Assembly (NCBI GenBank): GCA_946478755.1
Contig: CAMLDJ010000001.1
Coordinates: forward strand, 14,964-78,963
Reading direction: 5' to 3'
Length of the DNA: 64,000 nt
Source of the DNA: an uncultured Pedobacter sp.
GTDB taxonomy: Bacteria > Bacteroidota > Bacteroidia > Sphingobacteriales > Sphingobacteriaceae
Shown: positions 8,990 to 17,722 of the stretch, piece by piece
How positions within the stretch are numbered: the stretch's first letter is position 1
How the letters are laid out: every line of letters starts with the position of its first letter
Notes under the pieces: model-generated
What the model was told of the DNA's origin: nothing
What the model saw: the letters and a program-made list of their open reading frames with translations, nothing else
The model's database searches: none
Program-made: the position numbers and the translations under genes

Positions 8990-10684
8990 ATGTATATAAC
9001 TGAGAACAAAAAAGCTAATACCTACGATGCCATTGTAATCGGTTCCGGAATAAGTGGCGGCTGGGCTGCAATGGAACTTTGTAAAAAAGGCCTCAAAACA
9101 CTATTGTTGGAAAGAGGAAGGGATGTAAAACACATTGTAGATTATCCCACGGCGAATCTGAACCCCTGGGATTTTAAGTACGGTTTTAACAATACCCTGC
9201 AGGATCTTGCTGCAGATCCTGTTCAGAGTAGCGCTTACAGCCCGGCAGATAAGCATTTTTACGTACGTGATACAGAACATCCTTATCTGCAGGAGCAACC
9301 TTTTAATTGGTACAGGGGCTATCAGGTTGGAGGCCGCTCATTGATTTGGGGAAGGCAGTGCTACAGACTAAGCGATTTGGACTTCGAAGCTAACTTAAAG
9401 GACGACATTGCTGTAGACTGGCCTTTGAGGTATAAAGACCTCGCACAATGGTACAGTTATGTAGAATCATTTATTGGTGTAAGCGGACAACGAGAAAATT
9501 TAGCCCAGTTGCCAGACGGAGAGTTTTTGACACCGATGGAACTGAATTGTATTGAAAAACATCTCGGAAACGCTATAAAGAAAAGTGATCATAACCGTTT
9601 GCTGACGATTGCCAGAGTGGCCAATCTTACCAGAGGATGGGATAATAGGGGACCTTGTCAGAATAGAAATCTATGTAACAGAGGCTGCCCTTTTGGCGGC
9701 TATTTCAGCAGCAACAGTTCAACAATTCCTGCAGCTATGGCAACAGGTAACTTGACACTAAGGCCACATGCTATCGTTACCGAAATTAGTTATGATGATG
9801 TAAAAAAAAAGGCGAGCGGAGTAAAAATTATTGACGCACTTACAGGAGAGGAACGTCAGTATTATGCCAGGATTATTTTTGTAAACGCATCAACTATCAA
9901 TACAACTGCATTGTTGCTAAATTCAACATCAGCCAGATTTCCTGATGGATTTGGAAATGATAGTGGTGTGCTTGGACATTATTTAATGGACCATCACTCA
10001 TCGGCAGGAGCATACGGCGTGCATGATCAGTATACAGATCGGTATTATAAAGGCAGGCGACCTTGTGGCTTCCTGATTCCACGGTATAGGAATCTATCTG
10101 GGAATAGAAACCTCAATTTTAAACGGGGGTATAATATACAAGGACATGGTGAGCGCCAGGAATGGCAGGACAAATCTGGAAATCTTACAGCTTTCGGAAA
10201 AAAATTTAAAGAGCAGTTAACTACGCCAGGACCGTGGACGGTATGGATGGCTGGTTGGGGAGAGTGTTTGCCTTATGCGGAAAACAAAGTAAGTCTGGAT
10301 AAAAGTCAAACCGATAAATGGGGACAACCACTCATTAAAATTGATTTTTCGTTCAAAGAGAATGAAAAACGTATGATGGACGATATTAAAGCAACATCGA
10401 CTGAAATGCTTGAGGATGCAGGCTTTAAAAACATCAACAGTTTTAACTACAACAAACCTGGCGGCTCCACTATTCATGAAATGGGAACAGCAAGAATGGG
10501 AAGGGATCCTGAAACTTCAGTTTTAAATGCGTTCAATCAGGTTCATGCTGCAAATAATGTGTTTATCACTGACGGAAGTTGTATGACCTCATCTGCCTGC
10601 CAAAATCCATCATTAACCTATATGGCGCTAACTGCCAGGGCCTGCCAGTTTGCAGTTGACGAAATGAAGAAAGGGAATATATGA
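8990..10684 (+). CDS. GMC-family FAD-dependent oxidoreductase
   Basis: A 564-residue flavoprotein. The FAD dinucleotide-binding motif GSGISGG lies at residues 18-24 with the ERG acidic end of strand 2 at 41-43. The C-terminal GMC block has IHEMGTARMG and CQNPSLTYMAL, containing the catalytic His and Asn region. GMC enzymes oxidise primary or secondary alcohols of sugars, polyols or choline. The small subunit-3 partner lies three bases upstream. The sugar-transferase-like gene downstream overlaps it by four bases (ATGA). The context suggests oxidation of a glycan component or a lipid-linked sugar. It has no signal peptide of its own, fitting co-export with its partner. Confidence 0.9.
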   Translation: MYITENKKANTYDAIVIGSGISGGWAAMELCKKGLKTLLLERGRDVKHIVDYPTANLNPWDFKYGFNNTLQDLAADPVQSSAYSPADKHFYVRDTEHPYLQEQPFNWYRGYQVGGRSLIWGRQCYRLSDLDFEANLKDDIAVDWPLRYKDLAQWYSYVESFIGVSGQRENLAQLPDGEFLTPMELNCIEKHLGNAIKKSDHNRLLTIARVANLTRGWDNRGPCQNRNLCNRGCPFGGYFSSNSSTIPAAMATGNLTLRPHAIVTEISYDDVKKKASGVKIIDALTGEERQYYARIIFVNASTINTTALLLNSTSARFPDGFGNDSGVLGHYLMDHHSSAGAYGVHDQYTDRYYKGRRPCGFLIPRYRNLSGNRNLNFKRGYNIQGHGERQEWQDKSGNLTAFGKKFKEQLTTPGPWTVWMAGWGECLPYAENKVSLDKSQTDKWGQPLIKIDFSFKENEKRMMDDIKATSTEMLEDAGFKNINSFNYNKPGGSTIHEMGTARMGRDPETSVLNAFNQVHAANNVFITDGSCMTSSACQNPSLTYMALTARACQFAVDEMKKGNI

Positions 10685-11664
10685 CAAATAAAAATCTGGT
10701 ACTGCTATCTTACGGTAGAACTTCCGAATATAAACGTGCAATATTTTGCATACTTAGCTTTTGGGCATGGTCGGGCGAGAACTTTAAGAACTGGAGAATA
10801 ATGGTTTATACAGACCAGCCTGACTTTTTTGAACCATACTTGAAAGATCTGGATATTGTGTATGTACAGTTGACAGAGGAACTGACAGAGGAAATGCTTG
10901 CAGGTACAACGTTTTTCCACAGACGTAAGGTTGCTGTTATTGACATGACATTTAAGCGGTTTCCGAGCGATGAGTTGATGTTTATGGATTCTGATACCTT
11001 CTTTATCAATGAAGCAGCAGGGTTGTTAAATGCTTTTGAAGCAGGAAAATGCTTTATGCACAAAAGGGAATATAAACTTAAAGATGGTTTGGCGCTTTTT
11101 ACTTCCTTTAACCAGGGAAAATATCCTGAAGCTTTTTTAAGATACATTGCCAGCAAAACTTTTAAAATAGGAGGCATTACCGAACAATTTACGGAATCGG
11201 ATTATAGCTGGAACTCAGGGATTTTAGCACTTCATAAGAGTTTTGCATCCTATATGCCGGATGTATTCCGTTTAACGGATGAATTTTATGACAATTCTGA
11301 ATGGTTTATCAGCGAGCAACTCGCTTTTGCACTTATTCTCCAAAAAAGAACAATGGTGAGAAGTGCAGAACATTTTGTATTACATTATTGGGGAGCACAG
11401 CAAAAGGTACTTTTGGATAGCCTACTGGATGAGCTTTTCGCAACTAAATCTGCTAATCAACTTAATAATGAAGGTTTGATCCGGTCACTCACAAAAAAGT
11501 GGGAAAGAGCGGTAAAAGTGGATTTGATTATTGAACAGGTCAACATTGCTTATAAACATAAAAATACGATGTATGGCGTTAAACAAAGCATGAAGCTGAT
11601 ACTCCAAATGCCTTTTCATTCAGATGTTTATAGAAGGTTGTTTGGAACCTTTAAAAGTAGCTGA
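10681..11664 (+). CDS. Putative glycosyltransferase, GT-A/GT8-like fold
   Basis: A 327-residue protein without a textbook family match. It shows FMDSDTFF (Asp103, Asp105), a DxD-type metal site ending a beta strand, and later DYSWNSGILALH, which resembles the FNSGVLLIN block of GT8 enzymes. No membrane helix or signal peptide is seen. The start overlaps the GMC gene's stop (ATGA), so translation is probably coupled. Its last 14 bases overlap the convergent SGNH-like gene. A nucleotide-sugar transferase role is inferred from the DxD and context; the donor is unknown. Confidence 0.75.
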   Translation: MTNKNLVLLSYGRTSEYKRAIFCILSFWAWSGENFKNWRIMVYTDQPDFFEPYLKDLDIVYVQLTEELTEEMLAGTTFFHRRKVAVIDMTFKRFPSDELMFMDSDTFFINEAAGLLNAFEAGKCFMHKREYKLKDGLALFTSFNQGKYPEAFLRYIASKTFKIGGITEQFTESDYSWNSGILALHKSFASYMPDVFRLTDEFYDNSEWFISEQLAFALILQKRTMVRSAEHFVLHYWGAQQKVLLDSLLDELFATKSANQLNNEGLIRSLTKKWERAVKVDLIIEQVNIAYKHKNTMYGVKQSMKLILQMPFHSDVYRRLFGTFKSS

Positions 11665-12583
11665 TGTTATGTTTACTTTCTTCTGTGGCCTTAATCAGGC
11701 TATCTGTTTTAAGTGTAAATTTTTTGGCTCCGACTTCGTTCAAATGATCTGCATCAAAAAAATCAGCTTGGGTAAACTCTTTGTCTTTCAACAAATTAAA
11801 ATAGCTTACATTTTTATAAGTTGAGGCCAGTCGACTGGCAGCGGCAAGTGTACGTGTCAGCTGTGTTGTATTGAGGTGAGTAGTATAGGTTTTGTATGCA
11901 GGTGCAGTAAGTAGAAATACTTCAATATGATTTTTTTCTGCAAATTCAATTGTCGTTTTCAAGTTTTGTAAATTCTCATTGAAATTCCTATCGTCTTTTG
12001 AAGTGTGCCTTAATGCAGCTTGTTTTCCGGTTTCTATAACGTCATTTTTAGTTTTAGAAGTATAACCCGTTCCCCATCCTAATGCCGAGCAGGTAATGCC
12101 TTTATCGTGTTGAAAATAATAATTATAAAATTTTTGAAGATTGGTTTTAAGCTGACTTAAAACTTCAATATGGTCGGAAATTTCTGTATCTGTATTTATG
12201 TCATAGTAAATGATATAGTTCTTTTTTCTCCAGCTTTCCGCACCATCTTCCAATTTACCATATAAAGAAAGATAATCTACAGAAATCACAATCCTTTTAA
12301 GTGCAGACCATTTGTACTTCTCCAGGATGGCCAAGTCGTAATTCAGGTATTGAGCTACATACGCCGCATTAAAGGCATGCGGAGCGAGATAATCAGGATC
12401 AATTCCATAATAAACATGTGAATTGCCTAAGTAAAGAGTTTGGATTGTAGAAGCGTGGTTATCCAGGTATTCCCGCTTGTATTTATAATCGTTGGGTATT
12501 TTACGCAACAAGACTTCTAAAATAATACCCAGCATAAGAACGGGAAGCAGAAAAGCCAGAATACCTTTTATGAAACGGTTCAT
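11651..12583 (-). CDS. SGNH-hydrolase-like protein paired with MBOAT
   Basis: A 310-residue protein with one N-terminal transmembrane anchor (about residues 8-26) and an extracytoplasmic domain. LYLGNSHVYYG places a candidate nucleophile at Ser55. FFDADHLN near residues 275-281 gives the D-x-x-H pair (Asp277, His280) of SGNH/GDSL and AlgJ/AlgX-type proteins. It lies two bases downstream of the MBOAT gene. Such pairs O-acetylate extracellular polysaccharides, with MBOAT passing the acyl group and the SGNH protein placing it on the glycan. It is the last gene of the HAD-UbiA-GMC operon. Ser/Asp/His assignment is by motif only. Confidence 0.78.
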   Translation of the reverse strand: MNRFIKGILAFLLPVLMLGIILEVLLRKIPNDYKYKREYLDNHASTIQTLYLGNSHVYYGIDPDYLAPHAFNAAYVAQYLNYDLAILEKYKWSALKRIVISVDYLSLYGKLEDGAESWRKKNYIIYYDINTDTEISDHIEVLSQLKTNLQKFYNYYFQHDKGITCSALGWGTGYTSKTKNDVIETGKQAALRHTSKDDRNFNENLQNLKTTIEFAEKNHIEVFLLTAPAYKTYTTHLNTTQLTRTLAAASRLASTYKNVSYFNLLKDKEFTQADFFDADHLNEVGAKKFTLKTDSLIKATEESKHNISYF

Positions 12584-12585
12584 AA

Positions 12586-14019
12586 CTAAAATTGAAAGTA
12601 AATAAATTGTTGTTCGCTACCCGCGAAAAGAAAAATAGCGATTAAAATAGCATAATATGTTGCCAACCTTAATGGTCTTGGCCAGTTTATTCCAAAGTGG
12701 GCCAGAGCATACTGGCTTTCCCGGCCCAGCCATTCTACCACCAGAAATACAGATGCAAGGGCTAGTAACAGTGGCTTAACAAAAGGAACTGTGAACAACG
12801 AAGGTGAGAAAATCTCGCCAATATAAGTAAAGGCATCCCCAACGCTTTCAGCTCTGAAAAAGATCCATGCAAAAACAGTCAGACCAAAAGTAATGATCAT
12901 GGCAATAAATTCTTTTAGGTTAGGAAAGATCCTGCCCTGGGCCACAATATCCAGATGGTTTCTGTTCGTGTTAAAAATAATGGAGGGCATAATGTAGAGT
13001 GCATTTAAAAAACCCCATATAATAAATGTCCAGTTTGCGCCGTGCCAGAATCCGCTGACGAGGAAAATGATAAAAGTATTTCTTATTTTTAACCATGTAC
13101 CACCTTTACTTCCGCCTAAGGGAATATACAGGTAATCTCTGAACCAGGTAGAGAGGGATATATGCCATCTTCTCCAGAATTCGGCAATGTCTCTTGAAAA
13201 ATAAGGGAAACTAAAGTTTCGGAGCAACTCTATACCAAATAGTCTCGCCGTTCCAAGAGCTATATCAGAATATCCCGAGAAGTCGCAATAGATCTGAAAA
13301 GCAAAAAAAATAGCCCCCATGATATGGGTACTTCCAGAGTAATCGGCATGGTGATTGAAAATAAGATTAACATACTCGGCACTCCTATCCGCAATAACTA
13401 CTTTTTTAAACAGGCCCCATAAAATCTGGCGAAGACCATCTATTGCCCTTGCATATTCGAAGGTTCTTTTTTTCTGAATCTGGGGCAGGAGGTGGGTGGC
13501 TCTTTCAATAGGTCCGGCAACCAATAAAGGAAAAAAACTTACAAATACAGAGTAGTCAACAAAATCCTTCTCAGGTTTAATTCTTTCCTTATAAATATCG
13601 ATAACATAAGATAATCCATGAAACGTATAGAAAGAAATACCTACAGGAAGAATCACTTTAAGTGTCCATGGATTAAGCGATAAGCCGAATTGTCCGATAC
13701 CTTCTGCAAATGAGGTGATGAAAAAGTTATAATACTTAAATACCCCCAGGAAGCCGAGGTTAACAGTTATGCTTAGCCAAAACCAAAATTTCTTGACCCT
13801 CTTTTTCTCCGAACCGGCAATTTTTAGTCCGGTGTAATAATCCAGAGCTGTTGAAAATACAAGTAAGAAAAGAAACCTCCAATCCCAGCACGCATAAAAA
13901 AAATAACTCGAAACAAGTAACAATATATTTTGTCCTTTGAGGCTCCGGTTCGTCACAAACCAATACAAGACAAATACGATCGGCAGGAATATTGCAAAGT
14001 TAAACGAATTAAAGAGCAT
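12586..14019 (-). CDS. MBOAT-family O-acyltransferase (AlgI/DltB/PatA-like)
   Basis: A 477-residue polytopic membrane protein. WRRWHISLSTWFRDYLYIPLGG at about residues 282-303 is the most conserved AlgI block (His286). SGFWHGANW supplies the invariant His326. AlgI-type MBOATs move acetyl groups from a cytoplasmic donor across the membrane to a periplasmic partner for alginate, cellulose or peptidoglycan O-acetylation. The SGNH-like partner gene begins two bases downstream. A 66-bp gap separates it from the upstream Tat-exported small protein, so it probably belongs to the same transcript. The acceptor is presumably the local surface glycan. Confidence 0.94.
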   Translation of the reverse strand: MLFNSFNFAIFLPIVFVLYWFVTNRSLKGQNILLLVSSYFFYACWDWRFLFLLVFSTALDYYTGLKIAGSEKKRVKKFWFWLSITVNLGFLGVFKYYNFFITSFAEGIGQFGLSLNPWTLKVILPVGISFYTFHGLSYVIDIYKERIKPEKDFVDYSVFVSFFPLLVAGPIERATHLLPQIQKKRTFEYARAIDGLRQILWGLFKKVVIADRSAEYVNLIFNHHADYSGSTHIMGAIFFAFQIYCDFSGYSDIALGTARLFGIELLRNFSFPYFSRDIAEFWRRWHISLSTWFRDYLYIPLGGSKGGTWLKIRNTFIIFLVSGFWHGANWTFIIWGFLNALYIMPSIIFNTNRNHLDIVAQGRIFPNLKEFIAMIITFGLTVFAWIFFRAESVGDAFTYIGEIFSPSLFTVPFVKPLLLALASVFLVVEWLGRESQYALAHFGINWPRPLRLATYYAILIAIFLFAGSEQQFIYFQF

Positions 14020-14085
14020 CTGTTAAATGTATTTTGGTTATACTAATCATATTTGTTATGCAATTCGTCGCAATATATAAAATTT

Positions 14086-14520
14086 TCATTTGGGCTCAGG
14101 TATTTCAGACGCAGGATATAAAACAAAAGAATAAGGATTGGACAATGGGCTTGTATATGGATTATATATGCCAAGATAGTTAACTGGTTTACGTTCATCT
14201 GCTTTGTTGATAAAGAAATCACTTGACAACAAAAAATACTTAATGAGATCTCTAATCCGGTCAGATTTCTCCCAGTTGTATCCTAAACAATATAAAGTCT
14301 TCCATTTTACTTTAGATAGTAGGTCGTTACCCGTGGCATTAAGATAGTCCTCCACAAATCTTGATGCGCTGCCTGTTGTTAACGTTAAATAATGTAACTC
14401 ATCTTCGATCAGCTTAACCGCATATTGCTTTATTTCAGGTGCAATAAAATAAATAGCGGGGGGTATTAATATCATTCCGGACGCCACTCCTGTTAGTTTA
14501 ATAAATGTTCGTCTTTTCAT
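14086..14520 (-). CDS. Small Tat-type exported partner of GMC oxidoreductase
   Basis: A 144-residue protein starting MKRRTFIKLTG, a good twin-arginine signal followed by a hydrophobic stretch. The mature part shows no strong signature. Its position (start overlapping the GMC stop by four bases), size and Tat signal match the subunit-3-like small partners of membrane flavoprotein dehydrogenases, as in the pair at 8411-10684. The C-terminal region is rich in Tyr, Pro and Ser. I infer a helper or export chaperone for the adjacent FAD enzyme. It lacks the clear PGQKxWA-type ending, so it is a diverged or different family. Confidence 0.72.
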   Translation of the reverse strand: MKRRTFIKLTGVASGMILIPPAIYFIAPEIKQYAVKLIEDELHYLTLTTGSASRFVEDYLNATGNDLLSKVKWKTLYCLGYNWEKSDRIRDLIKYFLLSSDFFINKADERKPVNYLGIYNPYTSPLSNPYSFVLYPASEIPEPK

Positions 14521-15974
14521 TTTAAAATATTATCGGCTGCAAATAATGAAAGTGCGCATAAAGTCAAGGTAGGGTTCGAAGGGCTGTAGGTAGTAAAGGC
14601 TCCTGCACCCAAAACCAACAGGTTACGATATTGATGGTGGATCAGATGTTTGTCTACAACGCCATCTGTTTTATCTTTGCTCATTCTGGTTCCTCCGATG
14701 ATATGCCCTTCATTAGGTTCAGGAGGAAGATGTCTGATGTTTTCTACTGGTAAACAGGATAGAATTTTAGGTAACTGAATTTTCATCTGTTCAACTGCTT
14801 TTAAAGTATATTCAGACCGGTCTTTAAAGTGAGCGACAGGTATCAGTTTATTCTCTGATGTAGTGATGTAATTGGATCTTAATGGGAGATCTTCAAATAC
14901 CATTCTAAAACTGGCCATATTTAACTGCTTGCCTCTTTCTACCCTAATGTTATAGGGCGCATTATTTACCTCAATAAGGCATGCCGCATAATCCCTTCTG
15001 TGCGCACCATCGTAAAGCATATAACCATTTGCATTTACCCATGAGCTGCCCCCAACGTTACTTAGCCCGTCCAGGTAAATCAGTGTCTGCATACCCAGTT
15101 GTTCACCAAAACCGTTCCCAGTCAAGGGGTTTTTATCTCCGGCATTAAGTAGAATATTTACATTGAAAAAAGGATTTGCGCCCAGTACAAACAAATCTGC
15201 TTTGGCGATATATTCCTTACCGTCTTTTTGGAACAAAACAGCCTTTGATACATTGTTTTCAATATCAAGACTATATACAGAACAGCCATACATCAGCTCT
15301 ACACGATCATCCTTGTAAATGTTCATGCCGGAATTCTCAATGGTGAATTTAGCATCAACAGGGCAGGTGTGACAGGTACTGAATGCCATACAACCATTTC
15401 GCTTGTTCAATGGACGGCTTGCCCTGGCGGTAGGCTGACTGATGTACTGGTCGCCGTAGGTTTTGTGCAATATCTTATCAACAAGACTGAAACTATGTGC
15501 CGGCAGCGGGTATTTCCCTTTTCTTGGAAACGGCGTCTGATCGGGGCCCGATGTTGACATGATTTCTTCTGCTTCGTAATAATAGCGATCAAGATCATCA
15601 TAATTTAAAGGCCAGTCCTGCTCAATGCCATATAATGTTTTCATTTTAAAATCAGAAGGCATAAAACGGGGGGTACAACCCCACCAGCAATTTGAGGAAC
15701 CTCCATAAGCGGTGCTAAACTGCCAGACTTTATCTTTATTAGGATTGATGATATTGTCGAACCAGTGAGATTCATACTTTTTATAGACCGAGGGTTCGCC
15801 CCGTAATATTTTTAACCTTTCGGCGGATGGAAAGAAATGTCCTTTTTCCAGTACCAGTACCTTTTTCTTCTGATCAGCTTTCGATAAATATTTTTTGAGG
15901 AAGAAACTGGAAGCAAAACCGGTACCAACAACAATTAAATCGTAATGGTCGTGTTTCATTTTTAACTTAGACAT
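14517..15974 (-). CDS. GMC-family FAD-dependent oxidoreductase in the UbiA operon
   Basis: About 485 residues from the chosen ATG, which lies one base after the UbiA stop; an upstream ATG at 15992 would overlap UbiA by 17 bases. The N-terminus has the FAD motif VVGTGFAS, and an Ala replaces the third Gly of the usual GxGxxG. A Cys cluster (NGCMAFSTCHTCPVDAKF) sits mid-protein. The C-terminal block IIGGTRMS and SNPTLTLCAL is the GMC active-site end. It is sandwiched between UbiA and a Tat-exported small protein. That context suggests it oxidises a lipid-linked sugar, analogous to the oxidation step of DprE1, though DprE1 belongs to another flavoprotein family. Confidence 0.88.
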   Translation of the reverse strand: MSKLKMKHDHYDLIVVGTGFASSFFLKKYLSKADQKKKVLVLEKGHFFPSAERLKILRGEPSVYKKYESHWFDNIINPNKDKVWQFSTAYGGSSNCWWGCTPRFMPSDFKMKTLYGIEQDWPLNYDDLDRYYYEAEEIMSTSGPDQTPFPRKGKYPLPAHSFSLVDKILHKTYGDQYISQPTARASRPLNKRNGCMAFSTCHTCPVDAKFTIENSGMNIYKDDRVELMYGCSVYSLDIENNVSKAVLFQKDGKEYIAKADLFVLGANPFFNVNILLNAGDKNPLTGNGFGEQLGMQTLIYLDGLSNVGGSSWVNANGYMLYDGAHRRDYAACLIEVNNAPYNIRVERGKQLNMASFRMVFEDLPLRSNYITTSENKLIPVAHFKDRSEYTLKAVEQMKIQLPKILSCLPVENIRHLPPEPNEGHIIGGTRMSKDKTDGVVDKHLIHHQYRNLLVLGAGAFTTYSPSNPTLTLCALSLFAADNILK

Positions 15975-15975
15975 A

Positions 15976-16980
15976 TTAGTAATTGTTGGCATTTTTTAAA
16001 AACCAGTGAAGCCAAGGAATATTTACAAACATAAGTACGCACAGCATAATTGTAAATAACACAAGATACAGCATGAACCACTTCCTGGTATAAAGTTTTT
16101 CTGACCCCTGTACCGGAGAATCTTTAAGCAGACCTATGCGAAGGTACCATGAAAACAGGAGCGCAAAGAAGGGGAAGCTAAGTAATAGTTCAATTCTGTC
16201 CTTAATCAAAAATATACCCATAAAAAAAGCACAGGTAATGGCATAGAAGAACATGGAAACTAATAAGCTATTCTCTGTATAGAATTTAAAGGACCTCCGG
16301 TATTGACCAGCAACTTCAGGATTACCAATTAGCCTATACTCAGCAAAGCGTTTGGTGGCCATTAGAAATGCGCCACCCATCCAGTAGGCAATGATGATAC
16401 TTACGGGAGGAAAGGTGTTGATCCAATCCAAATCCCATTTACTACTTGGGATGCCCAAAGCGGGGCTGAATATAAACCAACCGGCTGCAAAACGTATTGG
16501 GTTATTTACAGACTCGCTGAGCACGTCGAGAAAAACACGATCTTTACTTCTGAAGGGCCTGACATTATAAACTATTCCCATTACAAGTAAAAGGAAAGCC
16601 ATAAATAGGAATTTTAAAGATACCATATAAGCAATGAACAGGCCAACGCCTCCAAAGAATGCGTATTCGAGGTATACAATTAGAGGATTGATCTCTGAAA
16701 CAACAGACGACCGTTTGTTTTTGAGCGGATGAAATTTATCGTAACCCGCGTCCAGATACTCGTTTATTACGTAATTGGCGGAAGCAACCAGACAAATACT
16801 GAGAATTCCGAATAGGATTTTTAACAGCAGTTCTATGCTAAAAGGTGTATGAAATATGGAAAGTGCAAACATCATACCCGGTACCATAAATATATTCTTA
16901 ATCCAGTTGTCTGGCCGGGCTATAGCGATATAATCTTTCAACGTAGCCGATTGGCGACTTTCGGTTATTATTGATGACAT
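15976..16980 (-). CDS. UbiA-family transferase, polyprenyl-phosphate phosphoribosyltransferase-like
   Basis: A 334-residue protein with about nine transmembrane helices. ARPDNWIKN at residues 21-29 matches the RPxxWxKN entry of decaprenyl-phosphate phosphoribosyltransferases. The first Asp-rich loop reads NEYLDAGYDKFHPLKNKR (residues 73-90). Beyond the general NDxxDxxxD motif it contains the D-x2-HP-x-K-x2-R extension seen in DPPR synthases (Rv3806c type), which use PRPP rather than a prenyl diphosphate donor. It starts immediately after the HAD stop with no gap; fused HAD-UbiA proteins are known. The likely reaction is polyprenyl-P plus PRPP giving polyprenyl-P-ribose-5-P. Donor specificity is inference. 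Confidence 0.87.
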   Translation of the reverse strand: MSSIITESRQSATLKDYIAIARPDNWIKNIFMVPGMMFALSIFHTPFSIELLLKILFGILSICLVASANYVINEYLDAGYDKFHPLKNKRSSVVSEINPLIVYLEYAFFGGVGLFIAYMVSLKFLFMAFLLLVMGIVYNVRPFRSKDRVFLDVLSESVNNPIRFAAGWFIFSPALGIPSSKWDLDWINTFPPVSIIIAYWMGGAFLMATKRFAEYRLIGNPEVAGQYRRSFKFYTENSLLVSMFFYAITCAFFMGIFLIKDRIELLLSFPFFALLFSWYLRIGLLKDSPVQGSEKLYTRKWFMLYLVLFTIMLCVLMFVNIPWLHWFLKNANNY

Positions 16981-17658
16981 TTATTTTGATCTTAGTTTGT
17001 CTGAAAGCATTTGATAGAAATCTGTTTTAGCCCTTGTTTTATCTAATAGCAAAAAAGGAACTCCTGCATTTTTGGCACATTCTCCGTCCAGTTCTTCACG
17101 GTCACCTATAAAAAGACAGGTATTTTTTTGTTGTATATCTAATTGCTCGAGAATATATAAAATTCCTTTTGGCGCTGGTTTTAGCGCATTGATGGCAGGA
17201 TCAGTTGAACTTATGGTTAAATCAACCGCTAGTCCCATTGCTTCCAGTTTTTTAGCAGCGGGATAGTCGGAATATACCGCTGTTAATACACGTTTTTTTT
17301 GTAGGTCTTCAAAAAAAACACGAACTCCGGGATACATGTACTTTTTTAAAAACTGATTTGGATATTCAAACATCCATTTGTCAATTACCGTTCTCATTTC
17401 TTTAACTGAAAGGCTGGTTTTAGGCTTGCACCAGCTATATTGTTCCTCTTCAATATTATTTGAGTGAAATCCGGTTTTCTTTTCTCTTTCTTTTCGAAAA
17501 TGATAAAGTAACAACACTTCTTTGAAACGCCATGGTCGCATAATATAATAACCTAAAATCGCGAAAAGCATTTTTTTTCTCAGTTGGTTCTGATAATAAA
17601 GTGTGCCGTCCACATCGAAAATGACTAATTTTAGCTGATTAAATAGTATGTTTTCCAA
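16981..17658 (-). CDS. HAD-superfamily phosphatase of the UbiA operon
   Basis: A 225-residue HAD hydrolase. Motif I is FDVDGTLY (nucleophile Asp15, general acid Asp17). Motif II is the YSDYPA region. The motif III Lys is in LKPAPKG. Motif IV is FIGDREELDGECA. It is the first gene of a six-gene minus-strand operon and abuts UbiA with no intergenic base. In lipid-linked pentose synthesis a phosphatase removes the 5-phosphate from polyprenyl-P-ribose-5-P, and this gene is the natural candidate. Substrate is inferred from context only; HAD enzymes are versatile. Confidence 0.87.
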   Translation of the reverse strand: MENILFNQLKLVIFDVDGTLYYQNQLRKKMLFAILGYYIMRPWRFKEVLLLYHFRKEREKKTGFHSNNIEEEQYSWCKPKTSLSVKEMRTVIDKWMFEYPNQFLKKYMYPGVRVFFEDLQKKRVLTAVYSDYPAAKKLEAMGLAVDLTISSTDPAINALKPAPKGILYILEQLDIQQKNTCLFIGDREELDGECAKNAGVPFLLLDKTRAKTDFYQMLSDKLRSK

Positions 17659-17722
17659 TTATCTCTGTTTGAATTGTAAAACTATTAAAAAAATTAACAT
17701 TTAGATATCTAGGTGCTTATAA

